Shown here: positions 25,030-33,964 of the stretch, piece after piece | Layout of the letters: the number at the start of each line of letters is the position of its first letter | Numbering within the stretch: position 1 is the first letter of the stretch | Assembly (NCBI RefSeq): GCF_021390645.1 | Contig: NZ_JAJEJT010000004.1 | Location: 62,001 to 126,000, forward strand | Length of the DNA: 64,000 nucleotides | Origin: Paraburkholderia flagellata | GTDB lineage: Bacteria > Pseudomonadota > Gammaproteobacteria > Burkholderiales > Burkholderiaceae | Direction of reading: 5' to 3' | Made by a program: the position numbers and the translations under genes | Notes under the pieces: generated by a model | The model's input: only the letters and a program-made list of their open reading frames with translations | Database searches by the model: none | What the model was told of the DNA's origin: nothing

Positions 25030-26499
25030 ATGGACTTTCATTTTCAGCTGTATATCGACGGCCAGTTCGAGCCGGGCGCGGCGACGTTCGGGAGCGTGAA
25101 CCCGGCCACGGGCAAGGTGTGGGCACAGATGCCCGAAGCGCGCACGGAGCAGGTCAACCGTGCCGTCGACGCGGCCAATCGCGCGCTGACCGATTCCGCG
25201 TGGGCCGGCCTCACGGCTTCGGCACGCGGCAAGCTGCTGCACAAGCTGGCCGGGCTCGTCGAAAAGGCTGCGCCGCGACTCGCTGAAATTGAAACGAACG
25301 ACACCGGCAAGATCATTCGCGAGACGTCCAGCCAGATCGCTTATGTGGCCGAGTACTACCGCTACTACGCCGGCATTGCCGACAAGATCGAAGGCAGCCA
25401 CATTCCCGTCGACAAGCCGGACATGCAGGTCTGGCTCGAGCGGCAGCCCGTTGGCGTGGTCGCCGCCATCGTTCCATGGAACAGCCAGTTGTTTCTTTCC
25501 GCCGTAAAGGTCGGCCCGGCGCTCGCCGCTGGTTGCACGGTCGTCCTGAAGGCTTCCGAGGAGGCGCCCGGTCCGCTGCTCGAATTCGCGAAGCTCGTGC
25601 ACGAGGCGGGATTTCCGCGGGGTGTCGTCAACGTGATCACCGGCTTCGGGCCAGAATGCGGCGCGGTGCTCAGCAGCCATCCAAAGGTCGACAAGGTGGC
25701 TTTCACGGGCGGCCCCGAAACCGCGCGGCACATCATCAGGAACACGTCAAATAATCTCGCGAAAGTCTCGCTGGAACTGGGCGGCAAGTCGCCCTTCATT
25801 GTATTCGCCGATACCGATATCCAGAGCGCGGTGAATGCACAGGTCGCGGCGATTTTCGCGGCCAGCGGCCAAAGCTGCGTGGCGGGCTCGCGTCTTTTGA
25901 TCGAAGCGTCCGTGAAGGACGCGTTTCTCGCGTTGCTCGTGGAGCGCGTCTCGCGCATTCGCGTGGGCTCGCCCAACGGGATGACGACGGAATACGGGCC
26001 GCTGTGCACCGAACGGCAACTGCGCAACATCGAGAAGATCGTCGCGAGTTCCGTGAGCCAGGGCGCGAAGGTGCTCGCCGGCGGCAAGGCGCTGGAGCGC
26101 GAGGGCTACTACTATGCGCCCACGATTCTGGATTGCACGGGCGTGAGCAACGCCGACAGCATCACGACCGAGCTTTTCGGACCCGTGCTTTCGGTCGATA
26201 CGTTCTCTTCCGAACAGGAAGCGATCGAGAAGGCGAATAGCACCGCCTACGGACTCGCCGCGGGTATCTTCACCACCAACCTCACCCGCGCTCACCGCGT
26301 TTCGCGGCGCGTGCGTTCGGGAATCGTCTGGATCAACACCTATCGGGCGGTTTCGCCGCTCGTGCCGTTCGGCGGATTCGGGCTTTCCGGGCATGGCCGC
26401 GAAGGCGGCATGGCTGCCGCGCTCGAATACACGACCACGAAGTCCGTGTGGCTTCGCACCTCCGACGAGCCGATCAGCGATCCGTTCGTGATGCGCTGA
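25030..26499 (+). CDS. NAD(P)-dependent aldehyde dehydrogenase
   Basis: This aldehyde dehydrogenase has 489 residues. It has catalytic Glu249 in LELGGKSP and Cys283 in ASGQSCVAGSR, with the cofactor segments IVPWNSQ and FTGGPETARHI. It oxidises an aldehyde to the acid. It follows the monooxygenase by 12 bases and so probably handles the aldehyde produced by ring cleavage, before the succinate-semialdehyde step encoded on the other arm. The AMSDH/betaine-aldehyde branch is the closest style I can recognise. Confidence 0.92.
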   Translation: MDFHFQLYIDGQFEPGAATFGSVNPATGKVWAQMPEARTEQVNRAVDAANRALTDSAWAGLTASARGKLLHKLAGLVEKAAPRLAEIETNDTGKIIRETSSQIAYVAEYYRYYAGIADKIEGSHIPVDKPDMQVWLERQPVGVVAAIVPWNSQLFLSAVKVGPALAAGCTVVLKASEEAPGPLLEFAKLVHEAGFPRGVVNVITGFGPECGAVLSSHPKVDKVAFTGGPETARHIIRNTSNNLAKVSLELGGKSPFIVFADTDIQSAVNAQVAAIFAASGQSCVAGSRLLIEASVKDAFLALLVERVSRIRVGSPNGMTTEYGPLCTERQLRNIEKIVASSVSQGAKVLAGGKALEREGYYYAPTILDCTGVSNADSITTELFGPVLSVDTFSSEQEAIEKANSTAYGLAAGIFTTNLTRAHRVSRRVRSGIVWINTYRAVSPLVPFGGFGLSGHGREGGMAAALEYTTTKSVWLRTSDEPISDPFVMR

Positions 26500-26603
26500 T
26501 TCGTTCCCTGCTGCACTGTTTCAAAGCCGCTTCAAAGCCGCTCAGGGCGACGCTGCGCCACATTCGTGGCGCGGCAAGCCTGTGCAATAAAGATGGAGAC
26601 ACT

Positions 26604-28016
26604 ATGAAAAACCCGGCGAACGACAATAGCGTTCTGACCATTGAAAGCAACTCGATCGAGTATGTCGCTCCCGAGAATCGGCATGGCAAGCCTGTCGATC
26701 TGTTCACGTTGTGGTTCTGCACGAATGTCGCACCGCTTGCGGTGATTTCCGGCGCGACTTCGGTACTGGTCTTTCACCTCGACGTGATGAGCGCGGTTCT
26801 CGCCATCGTGGCCGGGCAATTCTTCGGCGCCATTTTCCACGCCCTGACCTCCGCGCAAGGCCCGCTTGTCGGCGTGCCGCAGATGATTCAAAGCCGCGCG
26901 CAATTCGGCCGCTACGGCTCCCTGCTCGTGGTCGGTTTTACCACGCTGATCTATCTCGGCTTCTTCGTCTCGAACATCATTCTCGCGGGCAAGACGCTGC
27001 ACACCGCTGCACCTGCCGTGCCGGTGCCGGTGGGCACCGTGCTCGGCGCGATTCTCGCGACGCTGGTTGGTGTGATCGGCTATCACTTCATCCACCGCTT
27101 CAACAAGGTGGGCGCGTGGTTCATGGGCGGCGCGCTGCTGATCGGCACGATCATCCTGCTGCCTGGCCTCAACACGCAGATCTTGCAGCAGGGCCATTTC
27201 GACCTTTCGAACTGGTTCGCGATGTTCGGCCTTTGCGCCGTGTGGCAAATCAGCTTCGCGCCCTACACGTCCGACTATTCACGCTACCTGCCGACCTCCG
27301 CGGGTTTCGCAAGGACTTTCGCGTTCACGTATTTCGGCACGTCGCTCGGCACGATCTTCGCATTCCTGTTTGGTGTGCTGGCTGTCAGCACCGGACACGC
27401 CACCGACGCCATGCAGGCCATCCGCACGCAAACGGGCGTGTTCGGCTACGTGTTGATCTTCCTTTTCCTCGTCAACATCATCGGCCACAACGGCATGAAT
27501 CTGTATGGCGGGGTGTTGTCGTTCATCACCGCCGCGCAAACGTTCCGCCCCGACTGGGTGCCGGGCCGCACCGTGCGCGTCGTCTTTTCGACCGCCCTGT
27601 TGGTCGCGTCTACTGTCACGGCGTTGTGGGCTTCGAGTAATTTCATCGCGATCTTCCTGACTGCGATCTTTGCGATGCGCATCGTCCTCGCGCCCTGGGT
27701 GGCGATCAATCTGGTGGACTTCTATCTGATCCACAACCGGCGCTATCGCGTCGCGGAGATCGTAAGCAGCCACGGCGGTGTGTACGGTTCCTTCAACTTC
27801 AAGGCCATCGCCATCTACCTCTTCGGCATTGCGGTTCAGGTGCCGTTCATGGCGGAGAGCTTTTTCCACGGCCCCTGGGCATCGATCCTGGGTGGAGCCG
27901 ATGTCTCGTGGTTGGTCGGCCTGGTCGCGACGGCACTGACCTACTACGTGTTTGCATCGAAGGACGGCTCGCGTTCGCGCCGTACTGCTCCGGCGGGTGT
28001 TCGCGCTGTCGAATGA
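26604..28016 (+). CDS. NCS1-family permease (cytosine/purine permease-like)
   Basis: The 470-residue membrane protein has about 12 hydrophobic segments. The NCS1 hallmarks are an N-terminal charged arm with ENRHGKPVDLFTLWFCTN, GVPQMIQSRAQFGRYGS and the later YTSDYSRYLP. It imports nucleobase-like heterocycles with a cation. Unlike the NCS1 protein at 5797 it has no cysteine tail. The start at 26604 follows ATGGAGA. As the last gene of the plus arm, it points to an N-heterocyclic or cyclic-amide substrate for this locus. Confidence 0.92.
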   Translation: MKNPANDNSVLTIESNSIEYVAPENRHGKPVDLFTLWFCTNVAPLAVISGATSVLVFHLDVMSAVLAIVAGQFFGAIFHALTSAQGPLVGVPQMIQSRAQFGRYGSLLVVGFTTLIYLGFFVSNIILAGKTLHTAAPAVPVPVGTVLGAILATLVGVIGYHFIHRFNKVGAWFMGGALLIGTIILLPGLNTQILQQGHFDLSNWFAMFGLCAVWQISFAPYTSDYSRYLPTSAGFARTFAFTYFGTSLGTIFAFLFGVLAVSTGHATDAMQAIRTQTGVFGYVLIFLFLVNIIGHNGMNLYGGVLSFITAAQTFRPDWVPGRTVRVVFSTALLVASTVTALWASSNFIAIFLTAIFAMRIVLAPWVAINLVDFYLIHNRRYRVAEIVSSHGGVYGSFNFKAIAIYLFGIAVQVPFMAESFFHGPWASILGGADVSWLVGLVATALTYYVFASKDGSRSRRTAPAGVRAVE

Positions 28017-28031
28017 GCGGCCTCAGTCAGC

Positions 28032-28070
28032 AAAACGGCCTGCGCAACCTCGTAAGGTTGGCGCAGGCCG
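28032..28070 (-). terminator. Probable terminator of the truncated ammonium-transporter gene
   Basis: GGCCTGCGC-AACC pairs with GGTT-GGCGCAGGCC (one bulged base) around a six-base loop. On the minus strand TTTTG follows. It stands about 28 bases beyond the stop of the amt fragment, as expected for its old terminator. It may also stop plus-strand transcription of the NCS1 operon. Confidence 0.5.
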
Positions 28071-28097
28071 CGATTGCACAGCGAGGCGTGATCCAGT

Positions 28098-28226
28098 TCA
28101 GCCGTTATACGCCGTCTCGCCGTGTGAGCTGACGTCGAGCCCTTCGCGCTCGCCTTCCTGATCGACGCGCAGGCCAATCACCAGGTCGACGAGCTTGAAC
28201 GCGACAAACGACACCAGCGCCGGTTC
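28098..28226 (-). pseudogene. 3' fragment of an ammonium transporter gene (amt)
   Basis: The last 42 codons of the minus frame read as the end of an AmtB-type transporter: a final hydrophobic helix (SFVAFKLVDLVIGLRV) then the conserved cytoplasmic tail EREGLDVSSHGETAYN. Upstream of about 28226 the frame no longer resembles Amt, so the other roughly 90 percent of the gene is missing. The loss marks a recombination or insertion boundary between the catabolic locus and the mobile region. Confidence 0.75.
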
Positions 28227-28678
28227 AGAAATAGGCGTTCCACAGGGGAATGTTATGTGTGCGTCGAAGCAGTCAACACGACCGGGCGATTCGCTATGTT
28301 CTTCTTTCGGCACCGTGATGGGATGTGGAGGATCTTTCCGCCGAGTCTAGAACGACCAATGATGCGTGCTCTGTGAAGTCTGATTCGGTGCGCACTAGCA
28401 TCGAATGCGCTCATCGTTCAGTACTGTGTGTTAGATCGCCCTCTTGCTGTGGCAGGACTGCGTATTAGTAGTACCGCCAAGTCGCCGAGTTCGTCGCGCG
28501 CTTCAGTTTCGTCTCACGAAACACAGAGCAAGCGTCTCAGCGTGGCATCGTTGGATTGTAGTTGAATCTCCCAACTACCCTCCGTGACAAGGATTGCGAC
28601 TCGCATCCTGTTTTGGCTCGTCCAAAATTGACGGAGCCTCTTGATCACATTGAGCCGCCACGAATATCCCGTCATCGC
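28227..28678. other. Gap without a recognisable gene
   Basis: Short open frames on both strands have no family features, and base composition is less GC-rich than the catabolic loci. I see no promoter, repeat or RNA gene that I could support. It is probably decayed DNA between two gene fragments. Confidence 0.4.
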
Positions 28679-28795
28679 ATGGCACGACAAACAAAAGAGG
28701 TGGCAGAGGAAACACGTGTTCGGATCCTCGATGCCGCCGAGCAAATTCTGAGAAAGGTGTTTCGCGCACTTCCCTGGCCGATATAGAACACAACG
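28679..28795 (+). pseudogene. 5' fragment of a TetR/AcrR-type repressor gene, frameshifted
   Basis: From ATG at 28679 the reading MARQTKEVAEETRVRILDAA is the start of an AmrR/TtgR/AcrR-like repressor. After AEQ the frame is disturbed. A one-base shift at about 28750 restores EKGVSRTSLADI, the expected HTH helix. The sequence then ends within a few codons and nothing of the ligand domain remains. The fragment lies about 150 bases before the 22-bp dif-like site at 28951. Confidence 0.75.
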
Positions 28796-28950
28796 ATACT
28801 CTAAAGATAATCCTTCTTATCGCGCCCCCGAGAACCTCGCAACCGCGCCCGGGCCGCGTCACGGCACCCGTTTGCCCGTCATCAACTCCTGACCTGTCAG
28901 GCATATCCAGCTGGACGCATCAATCGCCACCTCCTGACGCAGTCACTGCC

Positions 28951-28972
28951 CGCGATAAGGGCGTTTATCACG
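28951..28972. other. 22-bp dif-like recombination site, copy 1
   Basis: CGCGATAA - GGGCGT - TTATCACG: imperfect 8-bp inverted arms around a six-base spacer, the layout of XerCD/tyrosine-recombinase core sites. Exactly the same arms with a different spacer occur at 61324-61345, beside a tyrosine recombinase gene. The flanks of the two copies are unrelated, so the likeness is confined to the core. Confidence 0.6.
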
Positions 28973-29265
28973 GCAAGCGAATGAATCGAGGGGTTACGAA
29001 TCTAGGTGCACAACGATGTCGCTCCACTCTGCCGGCTGCTGCGTTTGAAACCGCGGCGAATACCCGCTTGCCAACCGACAGTCGAACGCCGAACTGGCGC
29101 TATCGGCCACTACCTGCCACTCGGGAAGGCCACGACCACGACATCCAAGCGTCTCTTCAATCCAGTAAGCGGTCATTCGATTCGAGCGCAAGGATGCGAT
29201 TATGTAGTAGCCCTCTAGATGAGGTCGCAGGCCACCCCAGCGCGGGTGCACGCTGAATTGGCAAC

Positions 29266-29634
29266 TCAGCCGTGCTGCGCCAAATGCTCCGCGCAAAATG
29301 CGTGCAACCTCTGGACCACCTCCGACCGATAGTCCAGAAACCACCCCGTCTTTAGATTGAAGAGTCGCAGAAGGTCAGCTTCCTCCCTAGGAAAGGGCCA
29401 CCTGCTCGCTCGCTCAGCCAATTCTCGGGAGGCAGACACCAACTTGGCTCGCTCCAGCCAGTCGCATTCAACACTGTTCGAACTCATCCAGATCTGCGAG
29501 GACTCAATCAAATGATCGGTCCGGAGCCAGGCTCCGCTGCGAGCAAGTGCGAAGAGCTGCCCTACCACCAGAAAGGTGAGCAACTCTGCCCTCGCTTCGT
29601 CGTCCATCGGCATCGTCCTGATTTCGGATTGCAT
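29266..29634 (-). CDS. Hypothetical protein
   Basis: The 122-residue protein is acidic and helical, with no signal peptide or membrane segment. Visible features are an N-terminal helix (ARAELLTFLVVGQLFALAR) and repeated Trp/Arg-rich helices (SRELAERASRWPFPREEADLL). I do not recognise the family. It follows the left recombinase-ParB-RepB module in the same direction, 105 bases after its last stop, and may be cargo or a fourth member. A start at Met8 (29613) is possible. Confidence 0.5.
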   Translation of the reverse strand: MQSEIRTMPMDDEARAELLTFLVVGQLFALARSGAWLRTDHLIESSQIWMSSNSVECDWLERAKLVSASRELAERASRWPFPREEADLLRLFNLKTGWFLDYRSEVVQRLHAFCAEHLAQHG

Positions 29635-29739
29635 ATTGCAGTTACCCTAACGCGTTCCTCCTCGAATTATGCGCCGAAAAGTGCAGTTGGCCATGTCCAT
29701 CCAGGTTCCACCGACAGCGCCGCGTGGGTCACGTCCTAA

Positions 29740-30621
29740 TTATTGCTCGATTGATTCGACCTCAACTATCGCTTCAAGCTCGGTGAGCAGCTCCGGATAA
29801 TGCACGCTGAGGTAACTGGTGACTGCCCCGTTCTCAAGCAGCTTGCCAAGATAACCGCGAGCCAGAACCAGATTCAGAACGTCCTGCCCGTAATTTTGTT
29901 CAGCGAGCTTGTACTGTGCCTGCAGGTTCGACATCTCCCGCTCCATTTTGGCGATTTGCTCCTGGGTCATCCCCGCAACCCTGGACGGCTTCTTTCCCTC
30001 GATAAGAGCGTTCGCCGGAGTTGCGACCAAGAGTGCGTTTGCATATGACGCTGTCACGCAGTTCGCTGCTACCATCAGTTCTACGCATTCGACCTGACGC
30101 GTCGGTTTCATCTTCCGCAGGGCTTTCGAAAGAGCGGGAGAGAACTGCTGATCCTTTAGCATCGCAATCGCCTCCGGGCACAGTCCGTCTAGCAACGTAA
30201 TCCGCGCAATCAGATGACTGACATCAACTCCTAACGCCTTCGCGAGTCGGGTCGGTGGCACTCCCCGGTCGATCGCCCTACGAATCATGTAGTGCTCCTG
30301 TACAGTCGCGAGACGATTCAGACGGTTGTTGTAGGTATATGCCTCGTCGTCTGTTGCGACGAGGCAGGCAGCATCGGCACGACCCAGTTCCCGCAACGCC
30401 AGCAAGCGCAGATGACCATCGAGCAGCGTGTACTTCTGCGTAGTCACCTCTCGCGCAGTCACAGACAGCGGCTCGATTAGACCCACTTCGGTAATCGACG
30501 ATACAATTTGTCGGAACTTGCGCGTGTGAAGAACGCTTGCCGCGAACTTGCGCGTCGGCAGGATATCGTCGATTGCCACGATGACCGGTTCCGGCACGAA
30601 TCCAAGAGTTACCCCCGTCAT
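29740..30621 (-). CDS. RepB/ParB-like DNA-binding protein (left module)
   Basis: The protein of about 293 residues has an N-terminal ParB-like nuclease/CTPase fold (ILPTRKF, then VGLIEPLSV and LLDGHLRLLALRELG). A helix-turn-helix (PTRLAKALGVDVSHLIARITLLDGLCPEA) and a C-terminal RepB-type domain with a coiled-coil stretch (QEQIAKMEREMSNLQAQY) follow. The ATG at 30621 overlaps the ParB stop as ATGA, preceded by CGGGAG. The frame could also start at GTG 30642. It is the third gene of the recombinase-ParB-RepB operon and is paralogous to the protein at 36419. RepB proteins bind centromere-like DNA; a partition role is not shown because no ParA is present. Confidence 0.85.
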   Translation of the reverse strand: MTGVTLGFVPEPVIVAIDDILPTRKFAASVLHTRKFRQIVSSITEVGLIEPLSVTAREVTTQKYTLLDGHLRLLALRELGRADAACLVATDDEAYTYNNRLNRLATVQEHYMIRRAIDRGVPPTRLAKALGVDVSHLIARITLLDGLCPEAIAMLKDQQFSPALSKALRKMKPTRQVECVELMVAANCVTASYANALLVATPANALIEGKKPSRVAGMTQEQIAKMEREMSNLQAQYKLAEQNYGQDVLNLVLARGYLGKLLENGAVTSYLSVHYPELLTELEAIVEVESIEQ

Positions 30622-31520
30622 ATGTGGCTCCCGTTTGGCCACACGCGCTCGGCGAGGTATTTCGGCATCGTAGTGAGAGTTTCCGCTCGCAGAAGGTTAA
30701 CGAAGTTCTCGTCGCTCAGCAGCTGGCGTAGCGCCCCTACCACCAGAAGCAATTTCTGTTGCGAGAATTCCGCCTTCCGTACTAGCGCTGTTTGCCGTTT
30801 GACCTCGTCCTGATAAGTTCGTATGACGGTTGTGGTCGAAACATGTGAATGCTTTGTTGTGCTCGTACGTGCTGCAGCTCGGCCTAAGCGCTGCCGCTTG
30901 TCAATTACCCGCCTTGCCAGTATCAATTGGCGACCGCGTAGCGCGCCGGTTTCATAGGCGTTCTGAAGCGCCGCCTGCACGGCCTTGTCGTCGTCTCCCG
31001 CCCCGGCGATCGTGACTGCAACATTGATTGGAATCCCTCCACTCTCTACGGCGACAAGGAGGCGCTCTTCGCCCAGACGTAACAAGTTGCATATCTGTTG
31101 TACGTAGTAGTGGTTCAGGCCAGTCTTTTCGGCTATTGACCTAACCGTGTACCCCTTATCCATTAACTGACGAATTCCGGACAGCAGCTCAAGGGGATGA
31201 TGTTGCCTTCGCGCGATGTTCTCAGCGAGACTCATGATGAATGCGTCTTCATCAGGCACGTCTACCACCAATGCGGGTATCTCTTCCTCCCCCAATGCCT
31301 GGTAAGCTTTTAAACGCCCCTCTCCGCAAATCAGGAGGTATTTCTCGGCTCCGTTCGCGTCGATCCTTGGAGTGACACAGATTGGCTTCTTCAGCCCGAT
31401 AGTCTTGATGTTCCGGACGATTTCCTCGAATACCCGACTGCCTCGGTCCCTCGGATTCAAGACTTCTATCCGGCCCAGGCGAATCAACCGAATTTCGCCG
31501 GCACCTCTCGACGCACTCAT
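30618..31520 (-). CDS. ParB-like protein (left module)
   Basis: The 300-residue protein has the ParB/Srx-like N-terminal domain (IEVLNPRDRGSRVFEEIV, IGLKKPICVTP, then LICGEGRLKAYQALGEEEIPALVV). The ParB arginine box appears as GEGRL rather than GERR. The MSLAENIARRQHHPLELL segment and an HTH (YTVRSIAEKTGLNHYYVQQICNLL) follow. The start overlaps the recombinase stop as ATGA. It is paralogous to the protein at 35523. ParB proteins bind CTP and clamp on DNA; whether this variant does is unknown. Confidence 0.88.
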   Translation of the reverse strand: MSASRGAGEIRLIRLGRIEVLNPRDRGSRVFEEIVRNIKTIGLKKPICVTPRIDANGAEKYLLICGEGRLKAYQALGEEEIPALVVDVPDEDAFIMSLAENIARRQHHPLELLSGIRQLMDKGYTVRSIAEKTGLNHYYVQQICNLLRLGEERLLVAVESGGIPINVAVTIAGAGDDDKAVQAALQNAYETGALRGRQLILARRVIDKRQRLGRAAARTSTTKHSHVSTTTVIRTYQDEVKRQTALVRKAEFSQQKLLLVVGALRQLLSDENFVNLLRAETLTTMPKYLAERVWPNGSHI

Positions 31521-33082
31521 GCCGCCCTCCGCAGGCGCACGCGTTCAGCCATGCTGTACAGGTAGTCCAGCGTATCAAACCTATAGCTCTCGAACTCAAT
31601 CGGGTTATAGTCGCCGAGCCGAATCCCTGTCTGCCCAAAGTCCAGTCGCGGAAGCAGATAGAAGTCGAGCGGAGCATCGTTGCTGTCTTTTAGCCGCACG
31701 GCAACTGTGATGTCTGGAAGCAGTCCTGCATCGAGTCGCACTTTCCATCTGTTCTTGCCGGTCGCAGTAATCTGGCACCGTGACAGAACAAGTGATACCG
31801 TGAACTCGCGGTTGACTCTCAGCAGGTCTGTCGCGAGGTCTCGTGTCACTTCGCCACCCACCTCTGCGATTTTCTCCTCAGTCTCACGCACAATATCAGG
31901 ATGCAGACGACGCAAGAAGCGGTTGATCTCAATGTACTGGTAATCTCGATCGGGAGTGAACCCGACGGCTTGATATGCGCGAATCAGGCTGCCGAATCTG
32001 TACGTGTATACCGATGAGGACGGCATCCCTTCGGCTTCGTCTATGACCAGTCCAGAAAGAAATCCCTTGGCTTTATACAGGGCACGCAAACGCTCGATCA
32101 GGTCTTCATCCGTATACCGACGCGCACGAGCCCGCAGTATGCCCTGAGCCGTGTAGAAAATATCCCTTGCGACAACAGATGGAAACGCGCTGTCTTTACG
32201 GATCCACATTTCAGAGGGATTGACAACCCGACGCACCTTGAGCTTGAAAGACGTACGGTTGTATATGTTGTTCCCGATGTACTTTTCGTTTGTGAGGATC
32301 TCGTGAACAGTACATCGACTCCACTCTCGATCGAGATCGGTTCTAACCTTCATAGTGTTCAAGCGCGACGCGATCTCCTGTTCGTTTCGCGACTCTTCAA
32401 CAAACCACTTGTAGATCAGGTTGACGATGCGAACCTCATCCTCTGGACCGGGCATCAGCACGACCCTGTCAGTCTGGAGGCTCTTGTGCTGCCCGTGTTC
32501 CAGCTCGGCCTTCATCAGACCGTCCTGACCCACGAGAATGCGCCGCAACCCATATCCAGCCGGTCCGCCTTGGCGGAATCCGAGCTCGATTAGTCGACAC
32601 TGCCCAGCGAATACCTTTGCAGACAGTTCGCGGCTGTACTCCCCGGCCATGGCACGCTTTACACCTTTTACGATCGTCGAAACTGGTGATCCGTCGTTCT
32701 CAAACTGCTCGGCGCAGTAGGCTACATGAATTCCCGCTCGACGACAGACATACTCGTAGTAGGCACTTTCATCTGCGTCCTGGAATCGCCCCCATCGACT
32801 GACGTCATACACGAGGATGACCTGAAAGTCGGCTTGACCGCTTTCGACGTCAAAGATCAAGCGCTGCAATGCGACCCTTCCGTCAATCCTCAACCCGCTT
32901 TTCCCTTCGTCTGCGTACGTTTTCACGATGGTAAGTCCGCGTCTGGCAGCATATTCCCGAATTCTGTCCTGCTGGTTGCTCGTTGAGTATTGCTGATGTT
33001 CTGTCGACATGCGCACGTACTCCACTGCACGAGTCAGATTTTCACGGCCCTGAAGCGGCTCAGCAATGGGTTCAACCAACAT
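31517..33082 (-). CDS. Serine recombinase (left module)
   Basis: The 521-residue protein belongs to the large serine recombinase family. The catalytic Ser26 lies in VRMSTEHQQYS, the active-site Arg region in YDVSRWGRF, and the end of the catalytic domain in GEYSRELSAKV. A recombinase domain follows (EIASRLNTMKV, NEKYIGNNIYNRTSFKLK) and a long C-terminal region without clear zinc-ribbon cysteines. It would cut and rejoin DNA at specific sites and is the first gene of a tightly overlapped trio. The protein at 33965 is a diverged paralogue facing the other way. Confidence 0.9.
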   Translation of the reverse strand: MLVEPIAEPLQGRENLTRAVEYVRMSTEHQQYSTSNQQDRIREYAARRGLTIVKTYADEGKSGLRIDGRVALQRLIFDVESGQADFQVILVYDVSRWGRFQDADESAYYEYVCRRAGIHVAYCAEQFENDGSPVSTIVKGVKRAMAGEYSRELSAKVFAGQCRLIELGFRQGGPAGYGLRRILVGQDGLMKAELEHGQHKSLQTDRVVLMPGPEDEVRIVNLIYKWFVEESRNEQEIASRLNTMKVRTDLDREWSRCTVHEILTNEKYIGNNIYNRTSFKLKVRRVVNPSEMWIRKDSAFPSVVARDIFYTAQGILRARARRYTDEDLIERLRALYKAKGFLSGLVIDEAEGMPSSSVYTYRFGSLIRAYQAVGFTPDRDYQYIEINRFLRRLHPDIVRETEEKIAEVGGEVTRDLATDLLRVNREFTVSLVLSRCQITATGKNRWKVRLDAGLLPDITVAVRLKDSNDAPLDFYLLPRLDFGQTGIRLGDYNPIEFESYRFDTLDYLYSMAERVRLRRAA

Positions 33083-33247
33083 GGGAAACTCCCGTGCGGA
33101 GCTTGTTAGTCTAGCTAAGTGATGTTCGGATACCTGCCGCTACGGTGATTCTTCGGCTGTAGGAAACGCAAGCCAGCAGTCGGCCGCACTACGATAACAG
33201 GTGAACACCGCGACGGTGACGGGTCATATCTTTGCAATTCTGAATTG

Positions 33248-33676
33248 CTAATTCGAAAGCTCCGCAATGACGGTCAGGTGGACAATCCAGGTGCCGATCT
33301 TTGCAATGTCGTCGCAGGTCGTTTGCGCGAGCACATAGAGGCCCGATCGCAAGTGATCTCCAACAGCTGACGCGTCCATCTTTGCAACTTCCTTTGGCTG
33401 ACTGTTACGTATTCGTTGCAGCTCGCGATTCTTGACCGCGTAAGCCTGGTGGTCTTCGCGGTAGGTTCTCCAGTAATCCGGATGAGATTCGCGCCAGCGG
33501 ATCTGTGCGCGCTGCTTGTTCTCCCGATAATCGGGATCTGACTTGATTTTCTGCTTTTGCCATTGAGCCTTTCGCGCGCGCTGGCAAGACCGTCTGGAGC
33601 AGCATTTCTGGTTCGGGCTTTGTGCGCGAGGCTCAAATAACTGACCGCACACCGCACATGTACGCGCTTCGCTCAT
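33248..33676 (-). CDS. Small cysteine-rich, zinc-finger-like protein between the two modules
   Basis: The 142-residue protein starts with a likely zinc site: CAVC at 7-10, then CCSRRSC at about 28-34, followed by a strongly basic helical segment (RARKAQWQKQKIK) and several W/Y-rich repeats of the RWRESHPDYWRTYRE type. The start at 33676 follows GAGGGG; the longer frame upstream has no homology character. It lies in the middle of the divergent modules and points toward the left recombinase, 165 bases away. It may be a DNA-binding partner or regulator of recombination. No named family is assigned. Confidence 0.75.
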   Translation of the reverse strand: MSEARTCAVCGQLFEPRAQSPNQKCCSRRSCQRARKAQWQKQKIKSDPDYRENKQRAQIRWRESHPDYWRTYREDHQAYAVKNRELQRIRNSQPKEVAKMDASAVGDHLRSGLYVLAQTTCDDIAKIGTWIVHLTVIAELSN

Positions 33677-33964
33677 AGGCCACCCCTCTTGAACGGGCCG
33701 CGTTTCCCTGGGTGCGCCCCAATGACTATTCGTGCCACATTTGGACAGGTGCGTACCGTGAAGCCAGAACGGAGTTTCCAAACCAACACAACGTCTTATC
33801 AATAAAACTATCCGCCAAATCACACCCGGCGCCGGAGCTTCCTGAGGCCCATCACGAATGCAAATTGACGTGAGGTGAATTTTTTGTGACCCTCCAGTTC
33901 ACGCCTTGATTTTGGCAGCGGGAGAACTATCAATAAGGCACCAGCATCTATCGGCAAGGTTCTG

